Source: Burkholderia sp. HI2500 (GTDB lineage: Bacteria > Pseudomonadota > Gammaproteobacteria > Burkholderiales > Burkholderiaceae). Taken from it: a DNA stretch of 64,000 nt. The position numbers were made by a program, and so were the translations under genes. Below are positions 8,917 to 19,951 of the stretch, piece after piece (position 1 is the first letter of the stretch; each line of letters opens with the position of its first letter). The notes beneath the pieces were generated by a model that saw only the letters and a program-made list of their open reading frames with translations, ran no database searches and was not told the origin of the DNA. Location of the stretch: assembly GCF_002223055.1 (NCBI RefSeq), contig NZ_NKFL01000005.1:372001-436000 (forward strand). Reading direction: 5' to 3'.

Positions 8917-9942
8917 GTGGATGCCGCCATGCGGCCCACCGACCGGCCCGCGGGGCGGCCCCCCGATCCGAACCGAATCGCTATCGTGTCCAAGTCCTCA
9001 GAAAAACTCGATCTCGCCACGCGTGCCGCGTGGCTCTACTACGTCGCGGGCGACACGCAGAACGAAATCGCGGAAAAGCTGCAGGTGTCGCGCCCGGTCG
9101 CGCAGCGTCTCGTCGCGTTTGCGGTCGAGAAGAACCTGATCCGCGTGCGCGTCGACCACCAGCTCGCCGACTGCCTCGATCTCGGCGCGCAGCTGTCGAA
9201 GCGCTACGGCCTCGCGATGTGCGAAGTCGTGCCCGTCGATGCCGATGCGCCCGACGCGATCGACCGCAAGCTCGCGGTCGCCGGCGCGCAGGTGATGGAA
9301 CGCTACCTGAACGAAACGCGTCCGATGGTGATCGCGGTCAGCAGCGGCCGGACGCTGAAGGCCGCGGTCGCGCAGATCGCGCAGATCGACCGCCCGCAGC
9401 ACCGGCTCGTGTCGATGGTCGGCGCGATCGCGGCCGACGGCTCGTCGAACCGCTACGACGTCGCGCAGTACATCTCCGAGAAAACCGGCAGCAAGCACTT
9501 CCTGCTGCCCGCGCCGCTGTTCGCCGACAGCGACGCCGAGCGCGCGCAGTGGTGCAATCACCGGCTGTACCGGATCGTCGAGGCGCTGTCGGGCAAGGCC
9601 GATGTCGCATTCGTCGGGATCGGCAACATCGGCCCGCACTGCCCGCTCTATGAAGATGGCTTCATCACCGAACAGGAGCGCGACGAGATGACCGCGCTCG
9701 GCGCGGTGGCCGAGCTGCTCGGCGTGCCGATCGACGCGCAGGGCACGCAGATCGCCGTGTCGACGAGCGCACGCGTGACGAGCGTCGCGCTCGCGACGCC
9801 GCCGAAGCTGCCGACGATCGCGTTCGCCGGCGGCCCGAAGAAACACGACGCGGTGATTGCCGCGCTGCGCGGCGGCTGGCTGTCGGGGCTCGTCACCGAC
9901 GAAGCGTGCGCGCGCGCCGCGCTCGCCGCGAAAGCGGCCTGA
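8917..9942 (+). CDS. SorC/DeoR-type sugar-binding transcriptional regulator of the polyol locus
   Basis: Up to 341 residues. An N-terminal helix-turn-helix (YYVAGDTQNEIAEKLQVSRP) precedes a SorC sugar-binding domain with VSSGRTLKAAV, SMVGAI and FVGIGNIG segments, a fold that binds sugar phosphates. The start is uncertain: ATG 8917 gives a proline-rich leader, while GTG 8986 (VSKSSEKLDL) fits the start of the HTH domain better. It is the last gene of dalD-xylB-regulator. Family members bind long imperfect palindromes, which suits the matched repeats at 5825-5871 and 21828-21862. Whether it activates or represses cannot be read from the sequence. Confidence 0.87.
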   Translation: MDAAMRPTDRPAGRPPDPNRIAIVSKSSEKLDLATRAAWLYYVAGDTQNEIAEKLQVSRPVAQRLVAFAVEKNLIRVRVDHQLADCLDLGAQLSKRYGLAMCEVVPVDADAPDAIDRKLAVAGAQVMERYLNETRPMVIAVSSGRTLKAAVAQIAQIDRPQHRLVSMVGAIAADGSSNRYDVAQYISEKTGSKHFLLPAPLFADSDAERAQWCNHRLYRIVEALSGKADVAFVGIGNIGPHCPLYEDGFITEQERDEMTALGAVAELLGVPIDAQGTQIAVSTSARVTSVALATPPKLPTIAFAGGPKKHDAVIAALRGGWLSGLVTDEACARAALAAKAA

Positions 9943-9946
9943 CGCC

Positions 9947-9974
9947 GAAGCCGCGCACGGCCCACCGCGCGCGG
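9947..9974. terminator. Hairpin between convergent genes, possible bidirectional terminator
   Basis: AGCCGCGC (9947-9954) pairs with GCGCGGCT (9967-9974) in the 43-bp gap between the convergent SorC regulator and MFS genes. No T-run follows on either strand, so intrinsic termination would be weak. Confidence 0.35.
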
Positions 9975-9985
9975 CTGTCGAGCGC

Positions 9986-11233
9986 TCAAGCCGCGTGCGG
10001 CGCCGGAAACGCATGCCGGCGCGCACGCCACGCGCCGACCCACGCAGCCGCCAAGAGCGCGACGAGCACCCACGGAATCGCGCCGGCGCCCGTTGCACCG
10101 AGCAGCATCCCGCCCGCGATGCCGCCGCCCGCGATCGCGAGGTTCCACACCGTCACGAGCATCGACTGCGCGACGTCGGCCGCCTCCCCCGCCGCATTCG
10201 CGGCGGCGGTCTGGAACAGCGTCGGCGCACCGCCGAACGCGAGCCCCCACAACGCGACGCCCGCATAGACGATCGCCATCCCGGAACCGGCACCGAGCAT
10301 CGCCGCCGCGACCGCGAACAGCGCGATGCTGGCAAGCGTCAGGCGTCGCTGCGCGGCGCCGATCCACGCGCCCGTCAGCGCGATGCCGACCAGCGACGCG
10401 AGACCGAACACCAGCAGCACCGCATCGACCTGCGCGCCCATCCGCACGCCGGCGAGAAACGGCGCGACGTACGTGTACAGCATGTTGTGCGCCAGCACGT
10501 ACGCGAACATCACGGTCAGCACCGGCCGCACGCCGGGCAGCGTCATCACGCCGAGCACCGGCTCGCGCGCGCCGGCCTGCTGCCCCGGATAGTCGGGCAC
10601 GCGTAGGCGAATCCAGCCGATCAGCGCCAGCGCCGCGACCGTGATCCAGGCGAACGCGACACGCCAGCCGAACATCGCGCCGAGCGCGGTGCCGGCCGGA
10701 ATGCCGATCGACATTGCTGCCGGTATGCCGAGCATCGCGACCGCGATCGCCCGGCCGCGCAGCGACGGCTCGACCAGCCGGCTCGCGTAGCCCGCCAGCA
10801 GCGCCCACAGCAGCCCGGCCGACATCCCGGCGACGAAGCGCGCGGCCAGCGTGAGCGCGTAGTACGGCGACGCGGCCGTCACCGCATTCGACACGACGAA
10901 CCCGGCGAGCGCCGCGAGCAGCAGGCCGCGCCGGCGCATCGCACGTGTCGCGGCGACGAGCGGAATCGCCGCGACGATCGAGCCGAGCGCATAGACGGTC
11001 ACCAGTTGGCCGATCAGCGCCTCGGTCACGTGCAGGTCGACGCTCATCAGCGGCAGCAGGCCGGCGGGCAGGGCTTCGGTGAGCACCGTGATGAAGCCGG
11101 CGGTGGCAAGCGCGAGCAGGTTCGCGACGGGCAGGCGCGCGCGGCCCGGTGCAGACGAGCCGGCTGCGGAATCGGCAGCCCGGCCGGCGGAGGACGCGGA
11201 AGCGGACGGGGAAGCGGATACGCATTCGCTCAT
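9986..11233 (-). CDS. MFS transporter, DHA1 efflux family (sugar/drug efflux type)
   Basis: 415 residues with about twelve hydrophobic segments. After a Ser/Ala-rich cytoplasmic leader the first helix reads LLALATAGFITVLTEALPAGLLPLMS, typical of AraJ/SotB-like DHA1 exporters, and RAMRRRGLL is the loop-2 basic motif. The start at 11233 overlaps the end of the upstream hydrolase gene by 4 bp (ATGA), so the pair is translationally coupled. An export role is inferred from family; the substrate is unknown. The pair and the divergent LysR gene form a self-contained module inside the polyol locus. Confidence 0.85.
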   Translation of the reverse strand: MSECVSASPSASASSAGRAADSAAGSSAPGRARLPVANLLALATAGFITVLTEALPAGLLPLMSVDLHVTEALIGQLVTVYALGSIVAAIPLVAATRAMRRRGLLLAALAGFVVSNAVTAASPYYALTLAARFVAGMSAGLLWALLAGYASRLVEPSLRGRAIAVAMLGIPAAMSIGIPAGTALGAMFGWRVAFAWITVAALALIGWIRLRVPDYPGQQAGAREPVLGVMTLPGVRPVLTVMFAYVLAHNMLYTYVAPFLAGVRMGAQVDAVLLVFGLASLVGIALTGAWIGAAQRRLTLASIALFAVAAAMLGAGSGMAIVYAGVALWGLAFGGAPTLFQTAAANAAGEAADVAQSMLVTVWNLAIAGGGIAGGMLLGATGAGAIPWVLVALLAAAWVGAWRARRHAFPAPHAA

Positions 11234-12426
11234 GCCACGCTCCGGTCGTCGACGCCATACACCGCATCGCGCACGTCGGTGACGATGCGCCCGTACATCC
11301 CTTCGTACAACGTATTGGTCAGCGCGACGACCGTCAGCCCGGCCGCACGGTCGACGAACCACGCATGCCCGTACGCGCCGCCCCAGCGCCAGGTGCCGAC
11401 CGACTCCGGCGACTGCGCGGCCGCCGGATCGCGCAGCACCGAAAAGCCGAGCCCGAAACCGAATCCCGGCGCATCCGGCAAGTCGTGCGCGCCCGGCTGC
11501 ACCCGCGCCATCTCGTCGATCCAGCGCGGTGCGAGCCAGCCGTCGAGGCCCGTGCGCAGCGTATCGAGCAGCGTCAGGCAATCGTGCGCGGTGCCGACCA
11601 TGCCCGCGCCGCCCGACGGCCACGCGGCGGCATCGAACGCGCGCGCCGGCTCGAAGCGGATGCCGACCGTGCCGTCGAACACCGGCACGAGATCGTCGTC
11701 GGCCATCCGGCGCGGCGCGCCCGGCGTGCTCACGTAAGGCGTCGCGACGTGCGCGGCGTCGGGCGCGACGAATCCGGTATCGGTCATCCCGAGCGGCGTC
11801 GTGACGAGCGCGGCCACCGCCTGCGCGAGCGGGCGGCCGTCGACCGCTTCGATCAGCGCCCCCGCCACGTCGGTCGCGAGCGAGTAGCCCCACGACGTGC
11901 CGGGTGCGAACTGCAGCGGCACGCCGGCGATGCGCCGCACGTTCTCGGCGAGCGACAGGCTCGCGCGATCCATCCCGTCGGATACGCCTGCACGCGCATA
12001 CGGGCCGTCGCCGTCCGCTTCGAGGAAGCGATAGCCGAGGCCGGCCGTATGCGACAGCAGATGCCGCAACGTGATGTTCACCGGCGTGCCGCGTGCGAGC
12101 GTCGGCGTGAACGCCGGCAACCAGCGCGCGACCGGCTCGTCGAGCCCGATGCGGCCTGCCGCAACCAGCCGCATCGCGGCGGCCGTCACGATCGGCTTCG
12201 ACACCGACGCGAGCCGGAACACCGTGTCCTCGCGCATCGGCGTGCCGGCTTCCCGATCGGCCAGCCCGGCCGCGCGTGCATAACGCAATTCGCCGTCGCG
12301 GGCGACCAGCACGACCGCGCCGACCACGCGCGCGTCGGCCAGCGCGCGATCGAGCACGGCGTCGAGCCGCGCGCGCAGCGCGGCGTCCGGTTCTCCGCGG
12401 TGGGTGGTGACAGGCAGGGATGACAT
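11230..12426 (-). CDS. Serine hydrolase of the beta-lactamase/esterase (class C-like, EstB) family
   Basis: 398 residues. The nucleophile motif SVSK (S-x-x-K) follows FRLA, and LRHLLSHTAGL is the usual HTSGL-like element of this family. The second motif is YS (GYSLATD) instead of Y-x-N, seen in EstB-type esterases and D-aminopeptidases. No signal peptide is visible, so it is probably cytoplasmic and an ester or amide hydrolase, not an antibiotic-resistance beta-lactamase. The start at 12426 lies 113 bp from the divergent LysR gene; the 3' end overlaps the MFS gene. The substrate is unknown. Confidence 0.82.
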   Translation of the reverse strand: MSSLPVTTHRGEPDAALRARLDAVLDRALADARVVGAVVLVARDGELRYARAAGLADREAGTPMREDTVFRLASVSKPIVTAAAMRLVAAGRIGLDEPVARWLPAFTPTLARGTPVNITLRHLLSHTAGLGYRFLEADGDGPYARAGVSDGMDRASLSLAENVRRIAGVPLQFAPGTSWGYSLATDVAGALIEAVDGRPLAQAVAALVTTPLGMTDTGFVAPDAAHVATPYVSTPGAPRRMADDDLVPVFDGTVGIRFEPARAFDAAAWPSGGAGMVGTAHDCLTLLDTLRTGLDGWLAPRWIDEMARVQPGAHDLPDAPGFGFGLGFSVLRDPAAAQSPESVGTWRWGGAYGHAWFVDRAAGLTVVALTNTLYEGMYGRIVTDVRDAVYGVDDRSVA

Positions 12427-12498
12427 GGCGTGACCTCGAACGATGAAGGAACGCCCATCGTAGGGAGCCGACGCGTGAAGAAAAACCGGGGTAGAGTT

Positions 12499-12524
12499 CC
12501 GGACACTCCGGACATCGATGTCCG
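12499..12524. promoter_or_regulatory. Palindrome with half-site repeat, candidate LysR operator
   Basis: CGGACATCGATGTCCG (12509-12524) is a perfect 16-bp palindrome, preceded by a further CCGGACA half-site (12499-12505). It ends 15 bp before the LysR start in the gap shared with the divergent hydrolase gene. Probable autoregulatory and target site of that regulator. Confidence 0.5.
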
Positions 12525-12539
12525 CAATCGGGAACCTGC

Positions 12540-13424
12540 ATGGAAAATCTGGGCGGTTTCGTCGTATTCGTTCAGGTCGCGGAAACGCGCAGCTTCGTCG
12601 CGGCCGGCCGCGCGCTCGGGCTGTCGGCGTCGGCGATCGGCAAGCGCATCGCGCGCCTGGAAGCACGCCTGAACGTGCGGCTGTTTCACCGCAGCACGCG
12701 CAGCATCACGCTGACGGCCGAAGGCGCGCGCTTTCTCGAACGGTGCCGGCGCGTGATCGCGGAGATCGATGCGGCCGAGCAGGAACTGACGCACAGCGCC
12801 GAAGCGCCGCGCGGGCGGATACGCGTAAGCCTGCCGACGATCGGCACGCTACTGCTGCCGATGCTCGCCGATTTCATGGCCGCGTATCCGGAGATCGAGC
12901 TCGACATCGATTTCAGCGACCGGCTCGTCGACGTGATCGACGAAGGGTTCGACGCGGTGCTGCGCACCGGCCAGCCGTCGGATTCGCGGCTGTCGTCGCG
13001 GCTGCTCGGCCATTTCCGCCAGCACCTCGTCGCGTCGCCCGGCTATCTCGAGCGGCATGGCACGCCGCGCACGCCGGCCGATCTCGTGCGGCACCGCTGC
13101 CTGCACTACCGCTTCCCCAGCAGCGGCCGGCTCGAGACCTGGCCGTTGCGCGCGCCGCGCGCCGGCACGCCGCCGGAGGTGCCGGTATCGATGGTCAGCA
13201 ACAACGCGGAAACACGGCTGTGCTTCGCGCTGCGCGGGCTCGGCATCGCCTGCCTGCCCGAGTTTTTCGTACACGACGCGCTGGCCGACGGCACGCTGCG
13301 CCCGGTGCTCGACGAACACGTCGAGAGCCGCACGCCGTTCTACGTACTGTGGCCGTCAGGCCGCCATCCGACGCCGAAGCTGCGCGCGTTCGTCGACTAC
13401 GTGGCCGAGCACCTGCGCCTCTGA
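12540..13424 (+). CDS. LysR family transcriptional regulator
   Basis: 294 residues. The HTH is at about 1-60 (FVQVAETRSFVAAGRALGLS, then IGKRIARLEARL), followed by the effector domain; the SFVAAG form and RFLERCRR linker are typical of the large CrgA/DsdC-like group common in Burkholderia. It is divergent from the serine hydrolase/MFS pair and presumably controls it through the palindrome just upstream. Its 3' end lies 26 bp from the convergent ABC ATPase gene of the polyol operon. The ligand is unknown. Confidence 0.9.
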   Translation: MENLGGFVVFVQVAETRSFVAAGRALGLSASAIGKRIARLEARLNVRLFHRSTRSITLTAEGARFLERCRRVIAEIDAAEQELTHSAEAPRGRIRVSLPTIGTLLLPMLADFMAAYPEIELDIDFSDRLVDVIDEGFDAVLRTGQPSDSRLSSRLLGHFRQHLVASPGYLERHGTPRTPADLVRHRCLHYRFPSSGRLETWPLRAPRAGTPPEVPVSMVSNNAETRLCFALRGLGIACLPEFFVHDALADGTLRPVLDEHVESRTPFYVLWPSGRHPTPKLRAFVDYVAEHLRL

Positions 13425-13450
13425 GCACCGCAGGCGCACGTGCCGGCGCG

Positions 13451-14563
<1,113 letters not shown>

Positions 14564-14625
14564 GATCTGTCTCCGTTCGTTCGTGATGCGCCGCGTCGAA
14601 CGCGGCGCGCAATCATTCGTGGTGG

Positions 14626-15312
14626 CTAGTTCGGCAGCACCGCACCGGTCGCCTGCCAGCGCGCGACGTACCCGGGCAGCTCGTGCATGTCGTCGAATAC
14701 GTGACGCGCGCCGATCCCGCGCAACGCGTCGATCTGCGCGGCCGACGCATGCCCGCCGCCGACGAAGCCGAGCACGGTCATGCCGGCCGCGGCGGCCGCG
14801 GTGATGCCGGTCACGCTGTCCTCGACCACGAGGCACCGGGCCGGCGCGACGCCAAGCGTGCGCGCCGCCGCGAGATACACGTCGGGCGCCGGCTTCGGCC
14901 GCGCGACGGCGTCCGCGCAGAACAGCCGGTCGCCGAAGAAGCGCGCGAGGCCCGTGCGGGTCAGCGCCGCCTCGACGTACGCGCGGTAGCTGTTGCTCGC
15001 ACAGGCCGTCGTCAGTTCGATCGCGGCCAGCGCCGCATCGATGCCGTCGACCATCGGCGCGTTGACGGCCGCCGCCTCGACCGCGGCGCGGATCTCGACG
15101 ACGTCGTCGTTCGACAGCGTGCGGCCGAGCGCGTCGCATGCGCCGGCCAGCACGCGCTCGATGCGCAGCCCGAGCAGCGGCATCACGGCCGGCCGCGCAT
15201 CCGCGCCCGGCCAGCGGGCATCGAGTTCGCGCACGAGCACGTCGGCCGCCACCGCCTCGCTGTCGATCAGCACGCCGTCGCAATCGCAGATCAGGACGTT
15301 CGTCGCGGTCAT
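14626..15312 (-). CDS. HAD family sugar phosphatase/phosphoglucomutase-like hydrolase
   Basis: 228 residues. HAD motif I is [10 protein letters not shown] (nucleophile Asp near residue 10), motif III is the lysine in RPKPAPDVY, and motif IV is VVEDSVTG, so the catalytic set is complete, with a helical cap between. It belongs to the beta-phosphoglucomutase/2-deoxyglucose-6-phosphatase subfamily and acts on a small phosphosugar in the cytoplasm. The start ATG overlaps the stop of the upstream permease gene by 4 bp. HAD phosphatases recur inside mannitol/sorbitol ABC operons, where they may relieve sugar-phosphate stress; the actual substrate is unknown. Confidence 0.85.
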   Translation of the reverse strand: MTATNVLICDCDGVLIDSEAVAADVLVRELDARWPGADARPAVMPLLGLRIERVLAGACDALGRTLSNDDVVEIRAAVEAAAVNAPMVDGIDAALAAIELTTACASNSYRAYVEAALTRTGLARFFGDRLFCADAVARPKPAPDVYLAAARTLGVAPARCLVVEDSVTGITAAAAAGMTVLGFVGGGHASAAQIDALRGIGARHVFDDMHELPGYVARWQATGAVLPN

Positions 15313-16160
15313 TTGACGGCTCCGAACGTGAGCCCGCGCACGAGCTGCTTCTGCGACAGCCAGCCGACGATCAGGATCGGCGCGACCGCGAGCAGCGACG
15401 CCGCGGACAGCTTCGCCCAGAACAGCCCCTCGGGGCTCGAGTACGACGCGATGAACACGGTCAGCGGCGCCGCATTCGAGCTCGACAGGTTGATGCTCCA
15501 GAACGCCTCGTTCCACGACAGGATCACGAGCAGCAGCGCGGTGGACGCGAGCCCCGGCAGCGCCATCGGCATCAGCAGGTACACGATCTCCTGCCACGTC
15601 GACGCGCCGTCGATCCGCCCGGCTTCGAGGATGTCCTTCGGGATCTCGTTGAAGTACGTGAAGGTCATCCACACCGCGATCGGCAGGTTGATCAGCGTGT
15701 AGACGATCACGAGGCCCGACACGGTATCGAGCAGCCCCGCGTTCTTCCACAGCAGGTAGATCGGCACCAGCACGCCGACCGACGGCATCATCTTGGTCGA
15801 CAGCATCCACAGCAGCACCTTCTGCGTGCGGTGGTTCGGGAAGAACGCCATCGCATACGCGGCCGGCACCGCGAACAGCAGCGAGATCACCGTGACGCCC
15901 GCCGAGATCAGCACCGAATTCCACGCGAACGCGAAGTAGTTGCTGCGCGCGAACACCTCGCGGAAGCTGTCGAGCGTCGGGATGAAGAACAGCGTCGACG
16001 CATACGCCTGCTGCTCGGTCTTGAACGCGGTGATCGCCATCCAGAAGATCGGGAAGAACAGCAGCAGCGCGATCAGCCACGCGAGCGTGCCGGGCAGCGC
16101 GCGCCGCACGAGGTCGAACACGGCCGGCACGCGCCGGCCCTCGAAGGTCAGGTCGCTCAT
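15309..16160 (-). CDS. Polyol ABC transporter permease (MalG/SmoG type)
   Basis: 283 residues, six predicted membrane helices. The EAA loop contacting the ATPase reads [25 protein letters not shown]. The N-terminus begins [10 protein letters not shown] at ATG 16160, overlapping the end of the first permease gene by 4 bp. With its partner it forms the inner-membrane channel of the binding-protein-dependent polyol importer. It is the third transport gene after the binding protein and first permease. Confidence 0.92.
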   Translation of the reverse strand: MSDLTFEGRRVPAVFDLVRRALPGTLAWLIALLLFFPIFWMAITAFKTEQQAYASTLFFIPTLDSFREVFARSNYFAFAWNSVLISAGVTVISLLFAVPAAYAMAFFPNHRTQKVLLWMLSTKMMPSVGVLVPIYLLWKNAGLLDTVSGLVIVYTLINLPIAVWMTFTYFNEIPKDILEAGRIDGASTWQEIVYLLMPMALPGLASTALLLVILSWNEAFWSINLSSSNAAPLTVFIASYSSPEGLFWAKLSAASLLAVAPILIVGWLSQKQLVRGLTFGAVK

Positions 16161-17110
16161 TTGTCGTACTCTCCCTTCAGGTTGCGCGCGAGCATCCGCA
16201 CGAGGAAGAACGACACGACGTTCGCGACCACCACGGCGATGATGCCGCCCGCGGACGCGAGGCCGACGTCGAACTGCTGCAGGCCGAGCGCGTAGATCAG
16301 GTAGGACAGGTTGGTCGTCGCGTTGCCGGGGCCGCCGCCGGTCGTCGTGTAGATCTCCGCGAAGATCGACAGCAGGAAGATCGTCTCCATCATCACGACC
16401 ACGGCGATCGCACGCTTCAGGTGCGGCAGCGTGATGTAGAAGAACATCGCGATCGGGCCCGCGCCGTCGATGCGCGCGGCTTCCTTCTGCTCCTGGTCCA
16501 GCGACTGGATCGCGGTGAACAGGATCAGGAACGCGAACGGCAGCCACTGCCACGCGACGATGACGATCACCGCGGTGAGCGGGTAATCGGCGAACCAGTC
16601 GACCGGCGTCATCCCGAGCGCGCGCATCGCGTTCGCGACGAGCCCGTACACGGGGTGCAGGATCATGTTCTTCCAGATCAGCGCGGACACCGTCGGCATC
16701 ACGAAGAACGGCGCGATCGCGAGCAGGCGTGCGACGCCCTGCCCGTAGAACTTGCGGTCGAACAGCACGGCCATCAGCACGCCGCCGATCACCGTGATCG
16801 CGAGCACCGCGCCGATCAGCACGAGCGTGTGCCAGATCGCGGGCAGGAACGACGGATCGGTCGCGAGGAAGCGGTAGTTGTCGAACCCGGCGAAGCCCTT
16901 CACGTCCGGGTTCAGCAGGTTGTAGCGCGAGAACGAATACCAGATCGTCATCGCGAGCGGAATCGACATCCACAGCAGCAGCACCGCGACGGACGGCGAG
17001 ACGAGCCAGCTCGCGCCGCCGCGCGCGCGGCGCGGCGCGCCGGGCGGTGACGACGCGTCGCCGACCGACGGCGCGTGAGCGTGGCTCAGGGGAAGACGCA
17101 GGTGACGCAT
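16157..17110 (-). CDS. Polyol ABC transporter permease (MalF/SmoF type)
   Basis: 317 residues, about six membrane helices after a basic cytoplasmic N-terminus. The EAA loop reads EAARIDGAGPIAMFFYITLPHLK. The TTGGGPGNAT periplasmic segment is typical of the sugar/polyol group of MalF-like permeases. The start is ATG 17110. A strong hairpin lies between this gene and the upstream binding-protein gene, suggesting lower message levels for the permeases than for the binding protein. Confidence 0.92.
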   Translation of the reverse strand: MRHLRLPLSHAHAPSVGDASSPPGAPRRARGGASWLVSPSVAVLLLWMSIPLAMTIWYSFSRYNLLNPDVKGFAGFDNYRFLATDPSFLPAIWHTLVLIGAVLAITVIGGVLMAVLFDRKFYGQGVARLLAIAPFFVMPTVSALIWKNMILHPVYGLVANAMRALGMTPVDWFADYPLTAVIVIVAWQWLPFAFLILFTAIQSLDQEQKEAARIDGAGPIAMFFYITLPHLKRAIAVVVMMETIFLLSIFAEIYTTTGGGPGNATTNLSYLIYALGLQQFDVGLASAGGIIAVVVANVVSFFLVRMLARNLKGEYDK

Positions 17111-17174
17111 GATCGGAGTCCCTCCGGTTGATGCGCGGGCGCGAAGGCCTGCCCGCCTGTCAGCTCGACGACAC

Positions 17175-17200
17175 GCACCGTGCGCCACCGCGCACGGTGC
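17175..17200 (-). promoter_or_regulatory. Intercistronic stem-loop after the binding-protein gene
   Basis: A perfect 11-bp stem (GCACCGTGCGC / GCGCACGGTGC) with a 4-nt loop lies 8 bp past the stop of the binding-protein gene and 64 bp before the permease start. No T-run follows on the minus strand, so it is more likely an mRNA-stabilising or partial-termination element, as known between malE and malF. Confidence 0.55.
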
Positions 17201-17208
17201 GGGCCGCG

Positions 17209-18534
<1,326 letters not shown>

Positions 18535-18592
18535 GGCATGTCTCCTGTGTTTGTTCGAAGTGTCGTCGGTACTGCGTTTCCTTCGCGGCCCA

Positions 18593-19951
18593 TCACGTCG
18601 GCCGCTGCATTCCGCACGCGCGCGCATAGTGCGCGATCACGTCGCGTATCCGGTGCCGCACCCACGCGCGCGGCGCTTTCGCGAGGCCGCCCGCGCGGCA
18701 GGCCGCGTACACGTCCGGCAACCACTGCGCGACGAGCGTTTCCGGCACCGGCTGCCGCGCGAGGTTGTCGAACAGTTGCTCGACCGCGGCCGCGACGGAC
18801 GGCTGCAGCCAGTAGTAGCGGATCCGGTCGCTGTAGCTGAACTGGCGCGCGAGCCGCTGCTCGGTCTCGTCGCCGCGGTAATACGGTGCCCAGTGCTCGG
18901 GCTGCGCGCGCATCGCGGCGTCGACGACGTCGCGCAACCGCGAGCGCTGCGCGACGTCGTCGATCAATGCATCCTCGATGAAGGTCAGCGCGAACAGCGC
19001 CTCGCGCAGCGCGAACGTCAGCGCGGGGCCGACCTTCAGCACCGCGAAGTGGTCGCGCACGAGCGCGGCGAGCGCACCCTCGGTCTGGTAGTCGGTCGAA
19101 TGCGCTTCGAACACGAGGCCCGGTGTCTGCAGGATACTCGCGCCGAGCGACGCGGCCTTGGCGCTGTCGTAGTCGAGCACGTGGCGATCGTCGAAGTCGA
19201 CCCCCGGCTGCGCGACGATCGCGACGACACGCGTCCACGCATCGTCGAGCCCGGCCGCCGCGAACGCGTGGCGGTGCGCATCGAGCGTCGCCGCGATGCT
19301 GTCGCTGCGCGTGACGGCGATCTGCGCGATCGCTGCTTCGCCGTCGTCGCCGTGGCCGCTGACTTCGCCGCCCGGCGTCGGCACCTCGGTGCCGATCACG
19401 TAGACGGGCGCGAGGCCGGCGCGCGCTGCCGCGTCTTCCGCCGCGCGGCACAGCTCGGCCGCGCGCGCGGCGATCGTGCGATCGTCGAGCCGCGCCGGAT
19501 CGTCCGCGCACGCCATGCTCGCATCGAGGTGGATCTTTTCGAAGCCGGCTTCGACGTATGCGGCGACCATCGCACTCGCTTCGCGCATCGCATCGGCCGC
19601 GCGGCGATGCCGCCACGGGTTCGGGCCGAGATGGTCGCCGCCGAGCACGAGCGCCGACGGCGGCAGCCCGCAGCGCTGCGCGATCGCGTCCACGTCGCGG
19701 CGGAAATCGGCAGGCGTCATGCCCGTATAGCCGCCGAGATGGTTCACCTGGTTGCAGGTCGCCTCGATCAGCAACGGCGAGCCGTCCGCGCGCGCCGCTT
19801 CGCACGCGGCCTCCAGCACGAGCCGGTGCGCGCTGCAGATCGAATAGATGCCGCGCTGCGCGTTAGCGCGGTTTGCGTCGAAGATCATCCGCAGCACGGC
19901 GTCCGCGTGCGCGGTGCGCGAACGTTCGGCGAAGGTCGTCAGGCCGGACAT
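18593..19951 (-). CDS. gatZ: GatZ/KbaZ family protein (tagatose 6-phosphate processing)
   Basis: 452 residues, slightly longer than E. coli GatZ/KbaZ (about 420). Family features include SICSAHRLVLEAACE, LIEATCNQVNHLGGYTGM, GGDHLGPNPW and VIGTEVPTPGGE. In E. coli GatZ supports the class II aldolase GatY; in Agrobacterium a GatZ protein acting without GatY has been reported to epimerise tagatose 6-phosphate to fructose 6-phosphate. No GatY/KbaY is present in this operon, favouring the stand-alone role. The start at 19951 overlaps the end of the kinase gene by 13 bp. The epimerase role is inference from family literature and context. Confidence 0.85.
   Translation of the reverse strand: MSGLTTFAERSRTAHADAVLRMIFDANRANAQRGIYSICSAHRLVLEAACEAARADGSPLLIEATCNQVNHLGGYTGMTPADFRRDVDAIAQRCGLPPSALVLGGDHLGPNPWRHRRAADAMREASAMVAAYVEAGFEKIHLDASMACADDPARLDDRTIAARAAELCRAAEDAAARAGLAPVYVIGTEVPTPGGEVSGHGDDGEAAIAQIAVTRSDSIAATLDAHRHAFAAAGLDDAWTRVVAIVAQPGVDFDDRHVLDYDSAKAASLGASILQTPGLVFEAHSTDYQTEGALAALVRDHFAVLKVGPALTFALREALFALTFIEDALIDDVAQRSRLRDVVDAAMRAQPEHWAPYYRGDETEQRLARQFSYSDRIRYYWLQPSVAAAVEQLFDNLARQPVPETLVAQWLPDVYAACRAGGLAKAPRAWVRHRIRDVIAHYARACGMQRPT

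Noticed and set aside
11230..12426. Beta-lactamase resistance gene
   Set aside because: The S-x-x-K motif is present but there is no signal peptide and the second motif is YS rather than Y-x-N, so an EstB-type esterase is more likely.
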